Of a stretch of DNA of 64,000 bases, positions 1 to 12,420 are shown piece by piece; position 1 is the stretch's first letter, and every line of letters starts with the position of its first letter. This DNA comes from Onchocerca volvulus (taxonomy: Eukaryota > Nematoda > Chromadorea > Rhabditida > Onchocercidae): the NCBI GenBank assembly GCA_000499405.2, contig HG738137.1, forward strand, positions 12,274,121 through 12,338,120, written 5' to 3'. A model generated the notes under the pieces. That model was not told the origin of the DNA. It saw nothing but the letters and a program-made list of their open reading frames with translations, and did no database searches. A program made the translations under genes and the position numbers.

Positions 1-120
1 TATAAACATCATGAAAAATATCTCTTCTAAACACAATTTTTCATCAAAAAATTCGGAACTCATGGACAGACAAAAGTGTCGAAATAAGGAAATAGCATAA
101 ATTTGATTAAAGTTGGATCA

Positions 121-336
121 TTAATTTAATGAAGTATGGCCAACTAAATTTAAGACTATACCTGCGTTACATGTGAAAACAGTGATTACAACTGAATGAG
201 TGATTGGATCAAATGTGAATATATTGCCACAAACGGTTTTATTGTTAACCAAATCAACAGCTACTGGTTCCCCACATAAATGATACATCGCAGATATGGA
301 GAAATCGTGTACCGATGACGTACAAATTTCTCCCAT
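121..336 (-). CDS. Sm-fold (Gemin6-like) protein, first exon only
   Basis: The reading frame starts at the ATG whose complement ends at base 336 and gives a short leader followed by an Sm-like strand pattern (EPVAVDLVNNKTVCGN, then IFTFDPITHSVVI). A conserved 'TFDP.T..VV' turn after a 'G..' strand is typical of Gemin6, the SMN-complex subunit with an Sm fold that helps assemble snRNP cores. A splice donor (CAG followed by GTATAG on the minus strand) lies near base 160, so the coding exon probably ends there rather than at the stop. The remaining exons should lie beyond the left edge; none was found in bases 1-120. The Sm fold is reasonably clear, but Gemin6 rather than another LSm protein is a judgement from one exon. 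Confidence 0.5.
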   Translation of the reverse strand: MGEICTSSVHDFSISAMYHLCGEPVAVDLVNNKTVCGNIFTFDPITHSVVITVFTCNAGIVLNLVGHTSLN

Positions 337-339
337 ACT

Positions 340-2860
340 GTCATATAGTATTTTTTGTCAATAAATGGGTTGAGACGTGTTCAAATAATAGAAAAAACGA
401 TCATGTTGAAATTCGATATAACCTATTAAAATAAACGTATAAACAAAAAAAAAGAAAAAACAAACTGATAAGATATGCGTTTTTAACATATGAATTAAGA
501 AAAGGATGATCAAACTGCTTTGAAACTATCATATCAAGGAAATAATAAAATTTTTAAACCACAATGCCAATAATATAAGCTAATTTAAGCCGAAGTTATG
601 ATCTGAAATTCAACAGTTATGGAAAAGGAAAGGACGGATTATATATTATACTCACTTAGAAGAAACAAAATTTTCGAGCTGAGTAAAAAAAAAAAAAAAC
701 CTAAACTTAGATTAAGTAACTCCAGAAAAGTAAAAAAAAAAAAAGAAAATTAACTAACAGTTGCACATACATAACGAAAATATTTCAATTCAAATTTATA
801 GCAAAAATTCGACAAGCGTGATTTACGAAACTTTACACAGTCCATCAATATAACTTATCATTAACACTCCTTTTTTCATCAAATCTTAAATAAAAATTCA
901 AGTACTCATCATAAATGCCTAATTCACAAAAATCATTGTGCAGTCGTTAAAAATTTTCTACTAAATGATTATCGAAACTAAAACTTAGACATGGGATATA
1001 AATTCATTACCATAGAAAAATAATATATAGCCATTAATAATTCCTTGAAATAACTAAACATAGAAAGAGAATTGGAACTGAAATACTCAAATTCCGATAG
1101 ACAATTAAATTCCCAACACAAACAATGTAACAAAATACATAGCGGGAGGCAAAAATGCAAACGGGAACGCCACGAAATTGCTCATCCCTTCGATTCAACT
1201 TCATCAAATAAATTGTTGGATCACAATGCTACCTTTTTGAGCAACTTTGATAAGGCTACTATGAAAATTTTTTGTTTGAAATATAATTACTGTAGACGAA
1301 TTTGCTGTAGAATTACTGTTTATTTATTTATAATTTTTTTTTTCTAGAGTTTATCGTTTATTTACTGTAGAACACAGCACAAAATAATGTTGATAGTTAG
1401 CGCAAAGACTAAAAACTATAATTTTTAATCTTTGTGCTATATCAGTAGAAGATATCAATTACTGTAATTAAGTGCATAAATATTCTATTTCAGATGTAAA
1501 TTTTCAATTAAATAATTCTATGCAGCAATTGTTATTACTTTATCATATAGCTTTACGCTATGCTCTTTAATATCAAAAAAAAGAGATAATAATAATGATA
1601 ATTTAGATAACAGTGTTGCTATAAGTATGGAACTTACTATATGTAATTAAAATTCATTAATACATTTTTTTGCTTTTCAAAATATCTTTTCAACGATTAA
1701 TGGTAATCTCATTTTTTATCCATATTTTTGTGACCAAAGTTATTATTTAGTAAAGGTTCTTGAAAAATCCAAACAAAAAATTCATTATCAATCATCATTT
1801 AATTCTTTATAGCAAATATTTAATGGAATTTGAATTTTTGAAATACTGTTTCTATTCCTATTATGATCATATCATCAGTGTCTTAAAAAAAAAAAAGTGA
1901 AATGAAATGAAACATCATGAAATATTTGCATTTTTTGATATCAAATAAGATGGATTTAAATCACAAGCATACTTATCAGTGCAAAAATGATCAAAAATGA
2001 TATTGACATTAAATTTTTTTTTTTTCGATATCATTATCAATTTCGAATCAACTTTTTTTTTTTTTTTTTTTTTGCATTCTCTCAATATAACTATAATTCA
2101 ATTTTGCAAAATTTTTGCAAAATTCAATTTTGCAAAAAATTTACTAATTAATGCTTTGCTAACCTTTATCAATTTTCAATTTCAGAGAACTGAAATCATT
2201 ATATCACCATTAGAATGATAAGTTGTTCATCTAAGTGAAGTTTTTGCTTTGGCATGTCAGAAATCCTTTTTTCTTGGCAATAACACTGCAAATTTGATTT
2301 TTACAGAATTTTAGAACTTCTCTTTGCTCAACAATTTTGAATTCACAACTTTTTCATCTCTAAATAAACACTCAGAAGATTTTGTTGACATTTTCAGGCA
2401 TGTCATTTTAAAAAAGGCGAAAACGTTGTTTAAAATATGTTTAAAAGACGTGAGTTCCACTTTAAAATCTATTAGTCTACTACAATGATTATATTTCACT
2501 TGATCTGTTTCATTGGTTATCAATTATCAAATCAATGTTTGATTAAAATTTTGAAAGAATTTACGAATTATTTTAGTAAATAAACAAAGTTGAATAATCA
2601 TTACAAAGAAGTTCATAACTTGTTGAAATTTTTTCTTTTTTTTTTAGAATTATTCTAACCTTCTTTTCTTTTATAACATATTTTATTCTATTTTGAAATC
2701 ATTTGAAAATTTATTTTAAACAATTTGATTAATTGTTGAGATAATAATGTGCAAAATTTGATATAAAAAATCAAAAAAAAAATTTCTCTATAAAAAAATT
2801 TTTTTTTTGATGAAAAATAAAAAATTTTCATCATGATATATTTATTTTTTTTTATGCTGA
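340..2860. other. Intergenic DNA, no supported gene
   Basis: AT-rich sequence with several poly(A)/poly(T) runs. Open frames around 978-1347 occur on both strands but show no family signature and no convincing splice structure. It probably contains the promoter side of the minus-strand Sm-like gene and distal upstream sequence of the protease gene. Confidence 0.6.
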
Positions 2861-2867
2861 TGATAAA

Positions 2868-3215
2868 TTTATAAATAAAAATTATATCTTTGCTGTAAGC
2901 TTAAATGTTCGATATTTATTCAAAAAAAAAAAAAAGAAAAGGCACTGCCATTTCAAGGAAGAGATTATAGTTTTTGTGAAATATAATCCAAAAAGATTAC
3001 AAAATGATTTCAAAGGAATAGAAGGAAAAAAGTCCTATAATGTGACAATTGGTGGTGACAAGCATATAAATAAAAATTATTTCTTTACATTTAAATCTGA
3101 CATTTAAGAAAAAAAAAAAAACTTTGTCATACGAAGGAAGAAATTACAGTTCCTGCAAAGTATAATCTAAAAATGTTACAAAATGATTATCAAAAGAAAA
3201 AAACAGGAAAGAAAA
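2868..3215. repeat. Duplicated ~190-bp block upstream of the protease gene
   Basis: Two diverged direct copies follow each other, about 2868-3025 and 3063-3215. Each runs: 'ataaataaaaattat', a T-rich stretch, a poly(A) run, then 'ggaag(a)gaaattayagtt', a 'gyaaartataatc' block and 'ttacaaaatgatt'. The second copy ends about 130 bases before the protease ATG. The copies share order and spacing but differ at many positions and in poly(A) length, so the duplication is not recent. Confidence 0.7.
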
Positions 3216-3261
3216 TGAAAAAAAAACAAATTTCTTACTGTACAGGATGTTAAAATCATTG

Positions 3262-3269
3262 TTATCAGT
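3262..3269 (-). promoter_or_regulatory. Intestinal-type GATA site
   Basis: The forward sequence ttatcagt is ACTGATAA on the minus strand. This is the extended GATA consensus bound by ELT-2-type intestinal factors in C. elegans. It lies about 80 bases before the protease ATG and just upstream of a TATA box. Its use here is inferred from sequence and position only. Confidence 0.5.
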
Positions 3270-3280
3270 AAATTGTTTCT

Positions 3281-3288
3281 TATAAAAA
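3281..3288 (+). promoter_or_regulatory. TATA box of the protease gene
   Basis: TATAAAAA lies 63 bases upstream of the ATG at 3344, a good distance for a core promoter with a short 5' UTR. A GATA site sits immediately upstream. No mapped transcription start is available from sequence alone. Confidence 0.5.
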
Positions 3289-3343
3289 GGCAATTCAAAT
3301 ATTTGCCATAATATTATCATCAAATAATAAAAATTTATCAGGA

Positions 3344-6189
3344 ATGAAAAATTGTTTCATCCCTTGCTTCGTTATTTTATTATTATTTTTCATAAACATC
3401 CAGGGTTTATCAAAAATAAATGGTGCAAAGTAAGTATATTATTATTATTTCTAAAAAAAAAAAATCAAATAATGCATTGTTTTCGTTTTTAAATTATTTA
3501 TTCCATTTAATATTTTTCATCTAAAACTTTTTTTTTTTCAATAAATTAATAAAGCATTAATTATTGGTTGAAAGTAAGGAAAGAAAGATTATATAGTTCT
3601 GAAGTGCATAATTTTGTTTGATTATGCACGAATGAAATTTAATTTTAAAAAAAAAAAGAAATGAAACTTTATAAATTTCAAATAAAAAAGCAACAAAATA
3701 ATTTTTTTTTTTTTTTAGATATATCAAATTGATGAAACGAAAATTGGGCAGTATAAATCTTATGCGACATTATGCTGATTATCGAATTTATAAGCGAAAA
3801 TACAGTAAGTTTAGCAAATATTTATTTGTAATAGAATATAATATGTATTTGAACTTGAATATCCAAATTCTTAAAGTATTATTTACTTTTAATCTAGTTT
3901 GTAATTAGTGTAATTAATTAATCGATTAAAGATAAATCTAATGAAGAAATAAATTTGGAATATCGTCGATTCATGGAATATCGTAAAAATTTGAAAGAAA
4001 TTCGGCGACATAACGAACGCTATAAACGTAATGAAGAAACTTATGAATTGGGTATTAATCATTTAGCTGATTTGGTAAATTAATTATGAATATTAATTAT
4101 TCATTTTCTATTAAATATTTTTTTTTCCATTTTGTTATGATATCATTGTAGTAAATATAATGCTAATAAATTTGAAATATTATTATAAATAGTTATTCCA
4201 TTTATGTAATTTATTTGAAAATAATTAGAAAAGTAATGATTTATTAATTGGATTTTATATAATCTTTAAATTATCTATTTTTTTTACTTTCCAATTTCGT
4301 TTTTTCTTTTTTTTATTTTAAAATATGTAAGCAAAATTTTTAAAAAATTTGAAGTTACCCGAAGAATTTGATAAACTTCTTGGCTTTAAATCAAAAATGA
4401 GGAAAAATCGAAATGATTCCAAAAATGTTGTTAACATACCAATAACAGGACCATTACCGAAACACATTGATTGGCGTGATGTAGGTGCTGTAACTGGAGT
4501 AAAAGATCAGGTTTGTAAACAAATTTTTCCTTCAAAATTACATACAATAAAAAAAAAGTTTAATTAAGAGCGAAGTAATTTGCATTTTAAAAAAAAAAGA
4601 AAAAAATAGTTTTTGAGAAAAAAAAATTTTGCAACAATATAATAATAGATTTTCAAAGATTAAAAAAAAAAAAAAAAGGAAAAAGAAAGGAAAAAATGGA
4701 AGCATTTTTTTTCGGTTTTTTCGGTTTTTTTTTTTTTTTTTTGGTTTTTTTTTTAGGGTAATTGTGGAAGTTGTTGGACATTTAGTTCAACGGGTGCATT
4801 AGAAGGACAACATTTTTTATTACATGGCAAATTAGTTTCACTTTCGGAGCAAAATATTCTTGATTGCAGTAGCAATGATATTTATGGTAATTTAGGATGC
4901 GATGGTGGTGAAATGATCGATGTTTGTTGGTTTCATTTATTAATATCAAATGTTTTTAATTAAGCTTCTTTTTTTTTCGTTTCATTTTATTCAAAGTATT
5001 TATTTTAAAACAACAATTAAACTTATTTTATTTTTAACAATATAAAAATTATAAAAAAAAATAATAATTATTAATTTTGAAAAATTATTTAGTTATTAAA
5101 ATATTTCACAAAATAATAATTATTTTACTATTCTCTCCTTTTTTTTTTTTTTTTTAACTCTTTTTCAAATCATTAGTGCAATTTTATCGAACTATTTTCG
5201 AAATTATAGCAAAACATTTTTAACGCCAATAAAATATTTAAAAGATTTCATAATGATAACGATAGAATTCCGCCGATTGGAGCTGCTCACAAATTTTGGG
5301 AAAATAATTAACAAATGAAATATTTTAACTTAATTATTGCTGCTAAAAGTTTTTCTTCTAGGCTTTTCATTATCTAACTGATAGCGGGGGAATTGATACC
5401 GAAGAAACATATCCATATCAGGCTTATCAGTATGCCTGTCGTTATTCAAATGCAAAACTTGGTACATCAATTTATGGTGCAAGACAGCTACCAGAAGGTG
5501 ATGAACTTCAATTACAAGCAGCGGTAGCAACAATTGGACCAATATCTGTTGCTATTAATGCATCGTTTATGCGATTTTATAAAAGTGGTAAAATAAATTT
5601 ATAATCTCACATCTGATATTTTTCTTTTTTTTTTGGGTTTTTTAATAAAAAATATTCAAAATTAAAATATTATTTTGAAAAAATTTGAAAATTTTTAGCT
5701 GGTTAAAACTTACAAAACATTTCAATTATTGATCAATTCAGTATTTCGGACTGGATTATTTAAGTAATTAAAAGCAGAAAATAAAAAAATGCATCAAATT
5801 TTAGTTTATTTTGATAAAGACAAATTATTGCGATAAAAAAGTTAATTTAGGTGTCATTGTTAAAAAAAATTGTGCAGGATTGAATCATGCTGTACTTGCT
5901 GTTGGTTATGGAACAGAATACATGAAATTCGGAAATGGTACCAGAAGATTACTTGATTACTGGCTTATTAAAAACAGGTTCGATATTTTTTAAGAAATTT
6001 GAAATTATGACAACAAAGGAATTAGATTATAATGAATATCTAGGTGAATAGTTGTATTCACTTATATAATTTTTCAAAAATTTCAGCTGGGGTGAAAATT
6101 GGGGAAACGGTGGATATTTCAAATTGGCCCGAAATCAGAATAACATGTGTGGAATTGGATTCGATTCCTGCTATCCATTGGTTTATTAA
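3344..6189 (+). CDS. Cathepsin L-like cysteine protease (papain family C1A)
   Basis: Eight exons keep phase and give 363 residues: 3344-3429, 3719-3804, 3932-4074, 4355-4510, 4757-4921, 5362-5587, 5851-5977 and 6087-6189. The ATG opens a signal peptide ([20 protein letters not shown]). An I29 inhibitor propeptide follows, with a degenerate ERFNIN motif (RxxxYxxNxxxIxxxN; the usual Phe is Tyr). The mature enzyme begins near [20 protein letters not shown]. Catalytic residues are present: Cys163 in GNCGSCW, His300 in [11 protein letters not shown] and Asn329 in KNSWGENWG, so an active secreted or lysosomal endopeptidase is expected. The GCDGGEM motif replaces the common GCNGGLM. The TATA and GATA sites upstream suggest gut expression. 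Exon 7 was placed at 5851 because it gives the expected join [10 protein letters not shown]. Family assignment is firm; the exact cathepsin subgroup is not. Confidence 0.93.
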
Positions 6190-6374
6190 AAATCACCTTA
6201 TCAATAGATTTAACTGATAAATAGATATCGTTGTTTTATATTTTTTATAAAATAAGGCACTGCTTTTTTTCCCGCCTTTTCAAGCAGTATATAAAATAAA
6301 AAATTTCTATCAATCAAATGCAACTCGAAAAAATAGTTTTTACTTAATAATGGAAAAAGCATGCATGTTTTAAA

Positions 6375-7115
6375 TTCTTGTTGTGACTAGAAAACGGTTG
6401 AATTGATTTTTCATATCTTCTCAGATATCTAATAATTGCTAGATTCACTTTATTCATGATAATTTCATTAGACTCTGGAAATTTCATCCTTTTCATTGAT
6501 AGAAAATTCTGATAACGAAATTCTACGCAATATTTCGAGATATAACATTCAAATCAATCAATTTCCAATAAATTCACTCTTCCATGTTTCAAATTTTATT
6601 ATAAGCAATACAGATTCCAGTCATTGAAAAATTTAGTTTTAAATTAAAAATAAATATTGTAATAATCAATATACAAATTAGAAATTCGGTAAAGGAATTG
6701 CATCAGTCTTTTGAAGCAGATTGAGTTCTAATTACATTGTTTTTGCTATTATTTTATTTGATCCTTTTTCTTAACATATTGGGTACAGAGAACTTTTTTT
6801 TAAATTCAATTACAATAACCCTTTGATGATAAAATTTAAATGAGAAAACTTCAATCTAAATTATCGATGTAAAATTTCGAACGGAAATGCCTTCAATCTC
6901 AGTGACAAAACAATTAAATTTCAAAATCGGTTGATTTTTGCATAGTTGAACCAGTCCTAATGATTGAAATTTTATGTCTATGAATCTTAGAGATGATTTT
7001 AACTTAATCTCTCCTATGAACAAATGAACCTAAATCGTTATTCAAAAAAGTGAGTCAATTCCATAAACTAGCACATTTTTGATAAAGATTAGCAACATAT
7101 GAAATCAAATCAAAA
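6375..7115. repeat. Left arm of a long inverted repeat
   Basis: The reverse complement of this stretch matches about 12410-13130 in order over roughly 700 bases, with small gaps. Examples are aacttaatctctcctat here against ataggagagattaagtt there, and cttaacatattgggtacaga against a near-identical complement near 12722. Identity looks like 75-80% by eye. It fills most of the space between the convergent protease and MIG-18-like genes. No coding capacity or transposase was seen. Confidence 0.8.
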
Positions 7116-7615
7116 AGTAAAATTTGGAAATCTCCCAGTTATAAAATTATTTTTAATGTAATAATGATTTTAAACATTAAAGATTATGTAAATAATTCAG
7201 AATAAACTGAAGCAAATAAAAAACCACTCGGAGCGAATAAACAGATTAAATACTTCCAATCCAGAAAATGTTTTTTTAATGTTTTAGCCTAAGCCTAACA
7301 GAAATATTGCAAAAGTTATGTGATTTCATGAATTTCTGACATAAACGATTGCACCTGTATTTGCTTAATGGAATTTTTATTAAATTTATTATCCTTTTAC
7401 TAGAACTGCATATTAAAATTGATAAAAATTTAAAAGTTTGAAGTAATAAAATCATAGAAAATTATTATTGTGACATAAATATTTTGTTGGACGACAAATT
7501 TTATTTCCAATTTAGATTCAAATTTCCGATTAGGACCAATTTTTTCATCTTTTCTTTTTATCTTATTACATCATTTATTTACAATTTCAATTCCATATAT
7601 TTTATTATTTTAATT

Positions 7616-9741
7616 TCATAATTTTCTGTTTTCTATTATCATACTATCGACCCATTTCATTTCATCCTCTGTACTGGTCACAATATTGGGCTGCAAATTT
7701 GTTAAAATTATTGAAAACAATTCCAATTTCATATTAACAATTAAATTAGATGACCAAAAGATTTTGCAGTATTAAATAAACCAGCAAATTAAAATTGGTC
7801 AAGTTTTAGATATTAAATATAAATTTTAGATAAGTATTAAATCATCAATCATTTCTTGTAAGACATTAATCTAATCTTTATATCTCGCATATTTACTTTA
7901 AGGGGTTAAAAATTTTTCCTAATTCATGTTTATCAAATCCATATCAGGACCAAGAACTATGTACACATACCTTCTTATCATTTTATCATTATCATGGATG
8001 ACTATATATGTTGAAAAATTTTATCTGTTTTTCTCGTAGTATTTCTTTGAAATATCTGTAATATTAAAATGGAGGATTCATCCATCTTTCAGGTTTTAAC
8101 TAACAAAAAATAAGTGTTATGCATCATTGAGATATACTAAGCAAAAAAAGAAAAGTATCAATGACGACCGATATATAATCTTATCATTTTTCTTATATAA
8201 CTCTGAAAGAAATTATCAGAAAATTCTGTTTTTACCAGAATTTATCACTTTGATAATATCATCATTACATCTATTGATAAAAAAATGATCTAACTAGAAT
8301 AAATCATTATTGTTTGTAGTTATCAAATTTACCGGATAGGAGATGACTTTAATTCGACTCAGTGGTATCATTTGTCCATTTGAATCTACAATTTTCCATC
8401 CTTGCGGTAAACCGGCTATCTGTAAAATTCGCCCAGTATTATCCTGTCATTTTAAGAATTTGTCGAATCGAAAATTCAATTTTTATTTTTAAATTATTCT
8501 TTTTTTTTCTGGAGCAATTTATCAAACTTTAGAAAATTTTTAAACGAAAAATTTTTTTTTCGAATTGCTTGATAGATATTTAAAGTAAATTACCGATGGA
8601 TAACCAATTTCAGTTTGATTGATTTGATCAAATACTATTGGTATTTTCGATTTCTGAAACGTAACTTCTTTTTCATAAAATTTGCATCAATATTTGCAAA
8701 TGTTCAATTTAAAGAAAAAATAATTTCGTTTTCTCATCAATTCATTACTTTTTTTTAAAGATTAATAATTTCATTTTCATATCATTGCGCTATTTGTAAA
8801 TTATCAAAGTTCAAAAAAGAGTAAAAAAAAAAAAGCAAAACTTAATTTGAAAAAAAAATTTAATTTGAAGAAAAAATAAACAATATCACAGATTTTATTG
8901 CAGTTTAAATTAATAAGATAGCTTATAAGTTCCTGTTTAAATGAAGCACATGATGGTTCTCCCGTCAAGTCACACGGGGATTCTCGGTAGTACACTCTGG
9001 AATTTTCCTCGAAACATTGATGAGCTATGAAATCATTAATATATATCTCACCAATAATCATTGATCGACCATTTTTGGTACGACAACCTGGAAAAATTAC
9101 TAATTAGTATCGATAAATAGGAAAAAGATACGATTTCTTATAATTTGATTTGATTTCTTTTTTCAAAATTTGAGTTTTCTATCTTCTTATATTTAAATTT
9201 AATTAGCTATATAAAATCATTTCTACAAATTATTGGAAATAATGTTAGTCTTAGAAATTTTATTTAAATTTCCCGGAAATATTAGTCTTAAGTTAGCTGA
9301 AAATTTCTGATCCGATTATAGTGTAATTATTACGAATCAGAAATGCTTACCAATTATAGTATAAGCTCCGAATTTCGAGCAATTATATAAAAGATGTCCT
9401 GTAAACCAAGTTTCACCCTAAATGTTAAATTTTGATAACTAATGTAAAATTGTCAAAAGTAAATGTTATTTAATTTTTTTTCAAAAAAAAATTTTTTTTT
9501 TAATTAATAAAGATTTTATAATTTTTATTTTATGCAATTTTCAACTTTTCTCTCTTACTTCTTTATAGGTTTTCCCATTATGATGACAGTCAATAGTTGA
9601 TGGAATCATTTGATTGTTTTTTAGAATAATCACTGGTTTATCACGAGAAGCTAACCAAACTGTTATATTTGTTGACGTTTTCATCAAATTAGTGCATTCT
9701 ACCATAAGTAATATTGTTGCCGATATGCAAATCCGTAACAT
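7616..9741 (-). CDS. Secreted MIG-18-like fibronectin type I domain protein
   Basis: Six minus-strand exons: 9741-9559, 9417-9351, 9087-8882, 8653-8594, 8443-8333 and 7690-7616, giving 233 residues. The N-terminus (MLRICISATILLMVECTNLM) is a signal peptide or signal anchor. The core module spans exons 1-3: IDCHHNGKTYKE-GETWFTGHLFYNC, then YTIIGCRTKNGRSMIIGE and HQCFEENSRVYYRE. The 'C.H.GK.Y..GE.W......Y.C......I.GC.T..G..I..GE' pattern is that of the nematode 'abnormal cell migration protein 18-like fibronectin type I' family, extracellular proteins linked to cell migration and basement membrane. The tail (IAGLPQGWKIVDSNGQMIPL and IVTSTEDEMKWVDSMI) has no recognised domain. The donor ending exon 3 is uncertain (8882 keeps phase; others are possible). 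The gene lies between two arms of an inverted repeat. Confidence 0.75.
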
Positions 9742-11790
9742 ACTGGAAATTAAATATGAAATATTAAATTAAGAACGAAAAGAGCAAAGAAATAAAATTG
9801 AATTGATTGAAGCAATGAAATAGAATGCACAAAAATTAGCGTTAAATCACTGATTACATTCGTAATTTATGAATTTATGATTAATTTTAGCTGACAAAAA
9901 GGTAGAATTAGCAATTTCATATGATTTGAAAATTTTCATTGACAAGAAAATTTTTGCGAAAAAAATTTGGCAGAATTAATCTTAAAAAAAAAAAGTGATA
10001 ATAATTAGTTTTTGCAATCTAGCAATTCTCCGTTAGCTTTTTAGAATTTCTGATCAAATTCGAAGATATGATCTGTCACAAATAATTGATCTGAATAATT
10101 CTTTCAAATGACTTAAAAAAATCCTTTCATTGACAATTTACTTAACTTTTTAACTCTTAAATTCGTTAGAATTCCAAAAACATAAAAATATAAGAAACAA
10201 AATTGATATCTCAAAAAGATACATGAGAAAAAATTTTTTTCATTTTGAAAATAATAAAATCTTGTTTATATTAGTTGCATAATTCCACCTTAGTATTTTT
10301 GAAAGTCTAATTAGAAAATGAAAGAACGAAAAGAGAAAAAAAAAATTATTTTTTTGAAAATGCGTATTACTGCTTTCCGAACATGTCTTTATCATAATTT
10401 CTTATGGCGCTTATTTCACAGGTAAATCATGAAATTAGGAAGAAATTGATAATAATGCCGTCCTGAAATGCTTTTTCCAATTATTGCATGCTCATTTCTC
10501 TGTTTAAATGAATGATGATTGTCATTAAGTTACTTTAGATCATTGGTATATTTTGATCAAATTAAATTTAGTTCGATTTTGGATTTATATCCCAAAATTT
10601 CGTCATAGAAATTATGCAGAATCCAAATTTAATTATTACAAATTATTAGTATCGGTTGAAATTTTCAGTTGAAATTTTAGCCTTTAAATTTATATTTGTA
10701 AAAAAAGCAATTTTTAATAAAATTTACTTCTTCAGATCATTTTTTATAACAGATCTAAAAAGTTATGATAGCTATTTTCAATGTAAAATTCCAGAATTTC
10801 TCATTAAGCGGATTAGAAAGGAGCATTATTAGGAAATAATATTTTCTAGCGAAGCACAAGAAGTGAGAAAAATGTAAAATCGAAATGACTTGAAAATGAA
10901 AATTAATGACAAGTTAAAAATTTGACAGTAAAAATTTTGATATTTCTACTTCCGAGTAAGGTTTAGTCTTCTTTTTTTGTTCTAATGATTTAATATGAAT
11001 TGCTTTCCTTCATTTTTGATTTTAAAAAACTTCAAAAACTGGTTAAGTTTATTTTGGTTACTGCTTTTCTTGATAGTTTACAACATGGCAATATCTTCCA
11101 AGCAGAAAGAAGAACAATACCTATTTCGAAAAATATTGTTCGAATAAAATACTCTACATTATTCTTAAAAATAATGAATAATGTATTGAATTAGTCTTAG
11201 TTTTCAAGTATTTTTACGAATTTATATTTCAAATGACTGCCATAAAATTTTTAAAAGAATTAAACTCTTTTTCTGATCATTGTTGAATAAAATTCCTTTT
11301 TTTTGACAATTTATAACTTTTTCATTGCGACTAAATAAATATAGAAACTTGATGATCATTATATAAAATGAAATAAACAATTCCACACACTAGCTTTGTA
11401 TTAGGCTTTTTCAAATAAATTTGCAGATAATCTTTCATTGATTTGCCTTTTCGTCTAAGTTTATTCGGAATCATTTCCATATCTGCTATTTTTTAATAAC
11501 TTGCCTCATGATTTTTAATAATTGGCCTCATGAGAAGAATACTGCTTTTCGAATCTTGGACGAGGATTCTGTTAGTAGCTTCTGATTGGATGATTTTCGC
11601 TTTTTACACCGTGAGAATTTGTTTAAATTTACTAATTATACCAAGATATAAATACTTTATATATATTGTAGAAATATTTCAATTATTCCAACATCGATAT
11701 GTAATCCTTATAAATTTACACCAATATACTGAGGTGTGTGTATAGATGGAAGAAAATCCAAAAATTATAATTAATATAAATAGACATTGG
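9742..11790. other. Intergenic, upstream of the MIG-18-like gene
   Basis: AT-rich DNA without a supported gene. It should hold the promoter of the minus-strand gene that starts at 9741. The short frame at 11000-11194 shows no family signal. Confidence 0.5.
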
Positions 11791-11799
11791 TAAAATTCA

Positions 11800-12420
11800 A
11801 GAAAAGCTTAGTTTCAAGTGGATTAACAAATCGATAAAAATGTTTCCCTCCAAAACACTAAACAGAAGACGAACATGTTTCCCGCCGAAATGGTAATCAA
11901 GGTCATCATCGAAAGGGAAGACATTTTTCATAACAAAGGATAAATATGTTTCCCGATGAAATGATAGACATTATTGCCACCAAAATTCTCGGATTAGGGA
12001 AACAAGGGAAGAACGACCAATTAAGAGACGAAAAATTGGAGATCAGGAGAGAAGGATATATAAGTATCGAAGGATATATAAGTATCGAACATTGGAGAAG
12101 AATCATTCTGGTATACAATTCTTGTCTACGAATTTCTGGCTATATTCTCAGCTTCTACAACAACCAACATTTCTATAACAATCAATAGTTGTATAACAAG
12201 CAACAGTTCTACAATAATCAATCGACAATCTTAAATAGATATTCTGCTTTATTAGCAACAGAGGAAGAATAATCCTGTGATCAGTTATTTTTCGATATTC
12301 TTCGATTACTGTTTGTATTATACAGAAAGAACTCTTCCTTCTAACAATTAAATCTTTTCTCAACAAGGATTCGTTTCTGCCATGAAAAAAATCAGGTTTC
12401 CCGACACATTCCAAATAATT
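11800..12420 (+). mobile_element. Diverged Helitron tail fragment (third copy)
   Basis: This stretch follows the same order of landmarks as 33870-34200. 'tttcaag.gg..aca' is followed by 'atgttt(c/a)cc(t/a)ccaaaac', a run of caacaatc/caacag units, 'caataatc..cgacaat', 'gaagaataa.cc..tgat', then 'tctcaacaa(g/c)' and a 'ttctg(c/t)ca' block. It is much more diverged than the copies at 34 and 39 kb. An 18-bp tandem duplication (ggatatataagtatcgaa, twice) sits at about 12053-12090, and ATGTTTCCC recurs three times between 11836 and 11960. No helicase coding remains. It abuts the right arm of the long inverted repeat. Confidence 0.5.

Noticed and set aside
1..120. Second exon of the Sm-like gene in the left-edge sequence
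   Set aside because: No acceptor with a continuing in-frame Sm2-type sequence could be found.
1072..1347. 91-codon plus-strand frame and an opposite frame with a signal-like start
   Set aside because: No family motif, no supporting splice sites, and it ends in a poly(T) stretch; overlapping frames on both strands suggest chance.
5742..5763. Possible 22-base exon (VFRTGLF) of the cathepsin gene
   Set aside because: It leaves phase 2 and no acceptor downstream restores the frame; the direct join of 5587 to 5851 gives a canonical [10 protein letters not shown] sequence in phase.
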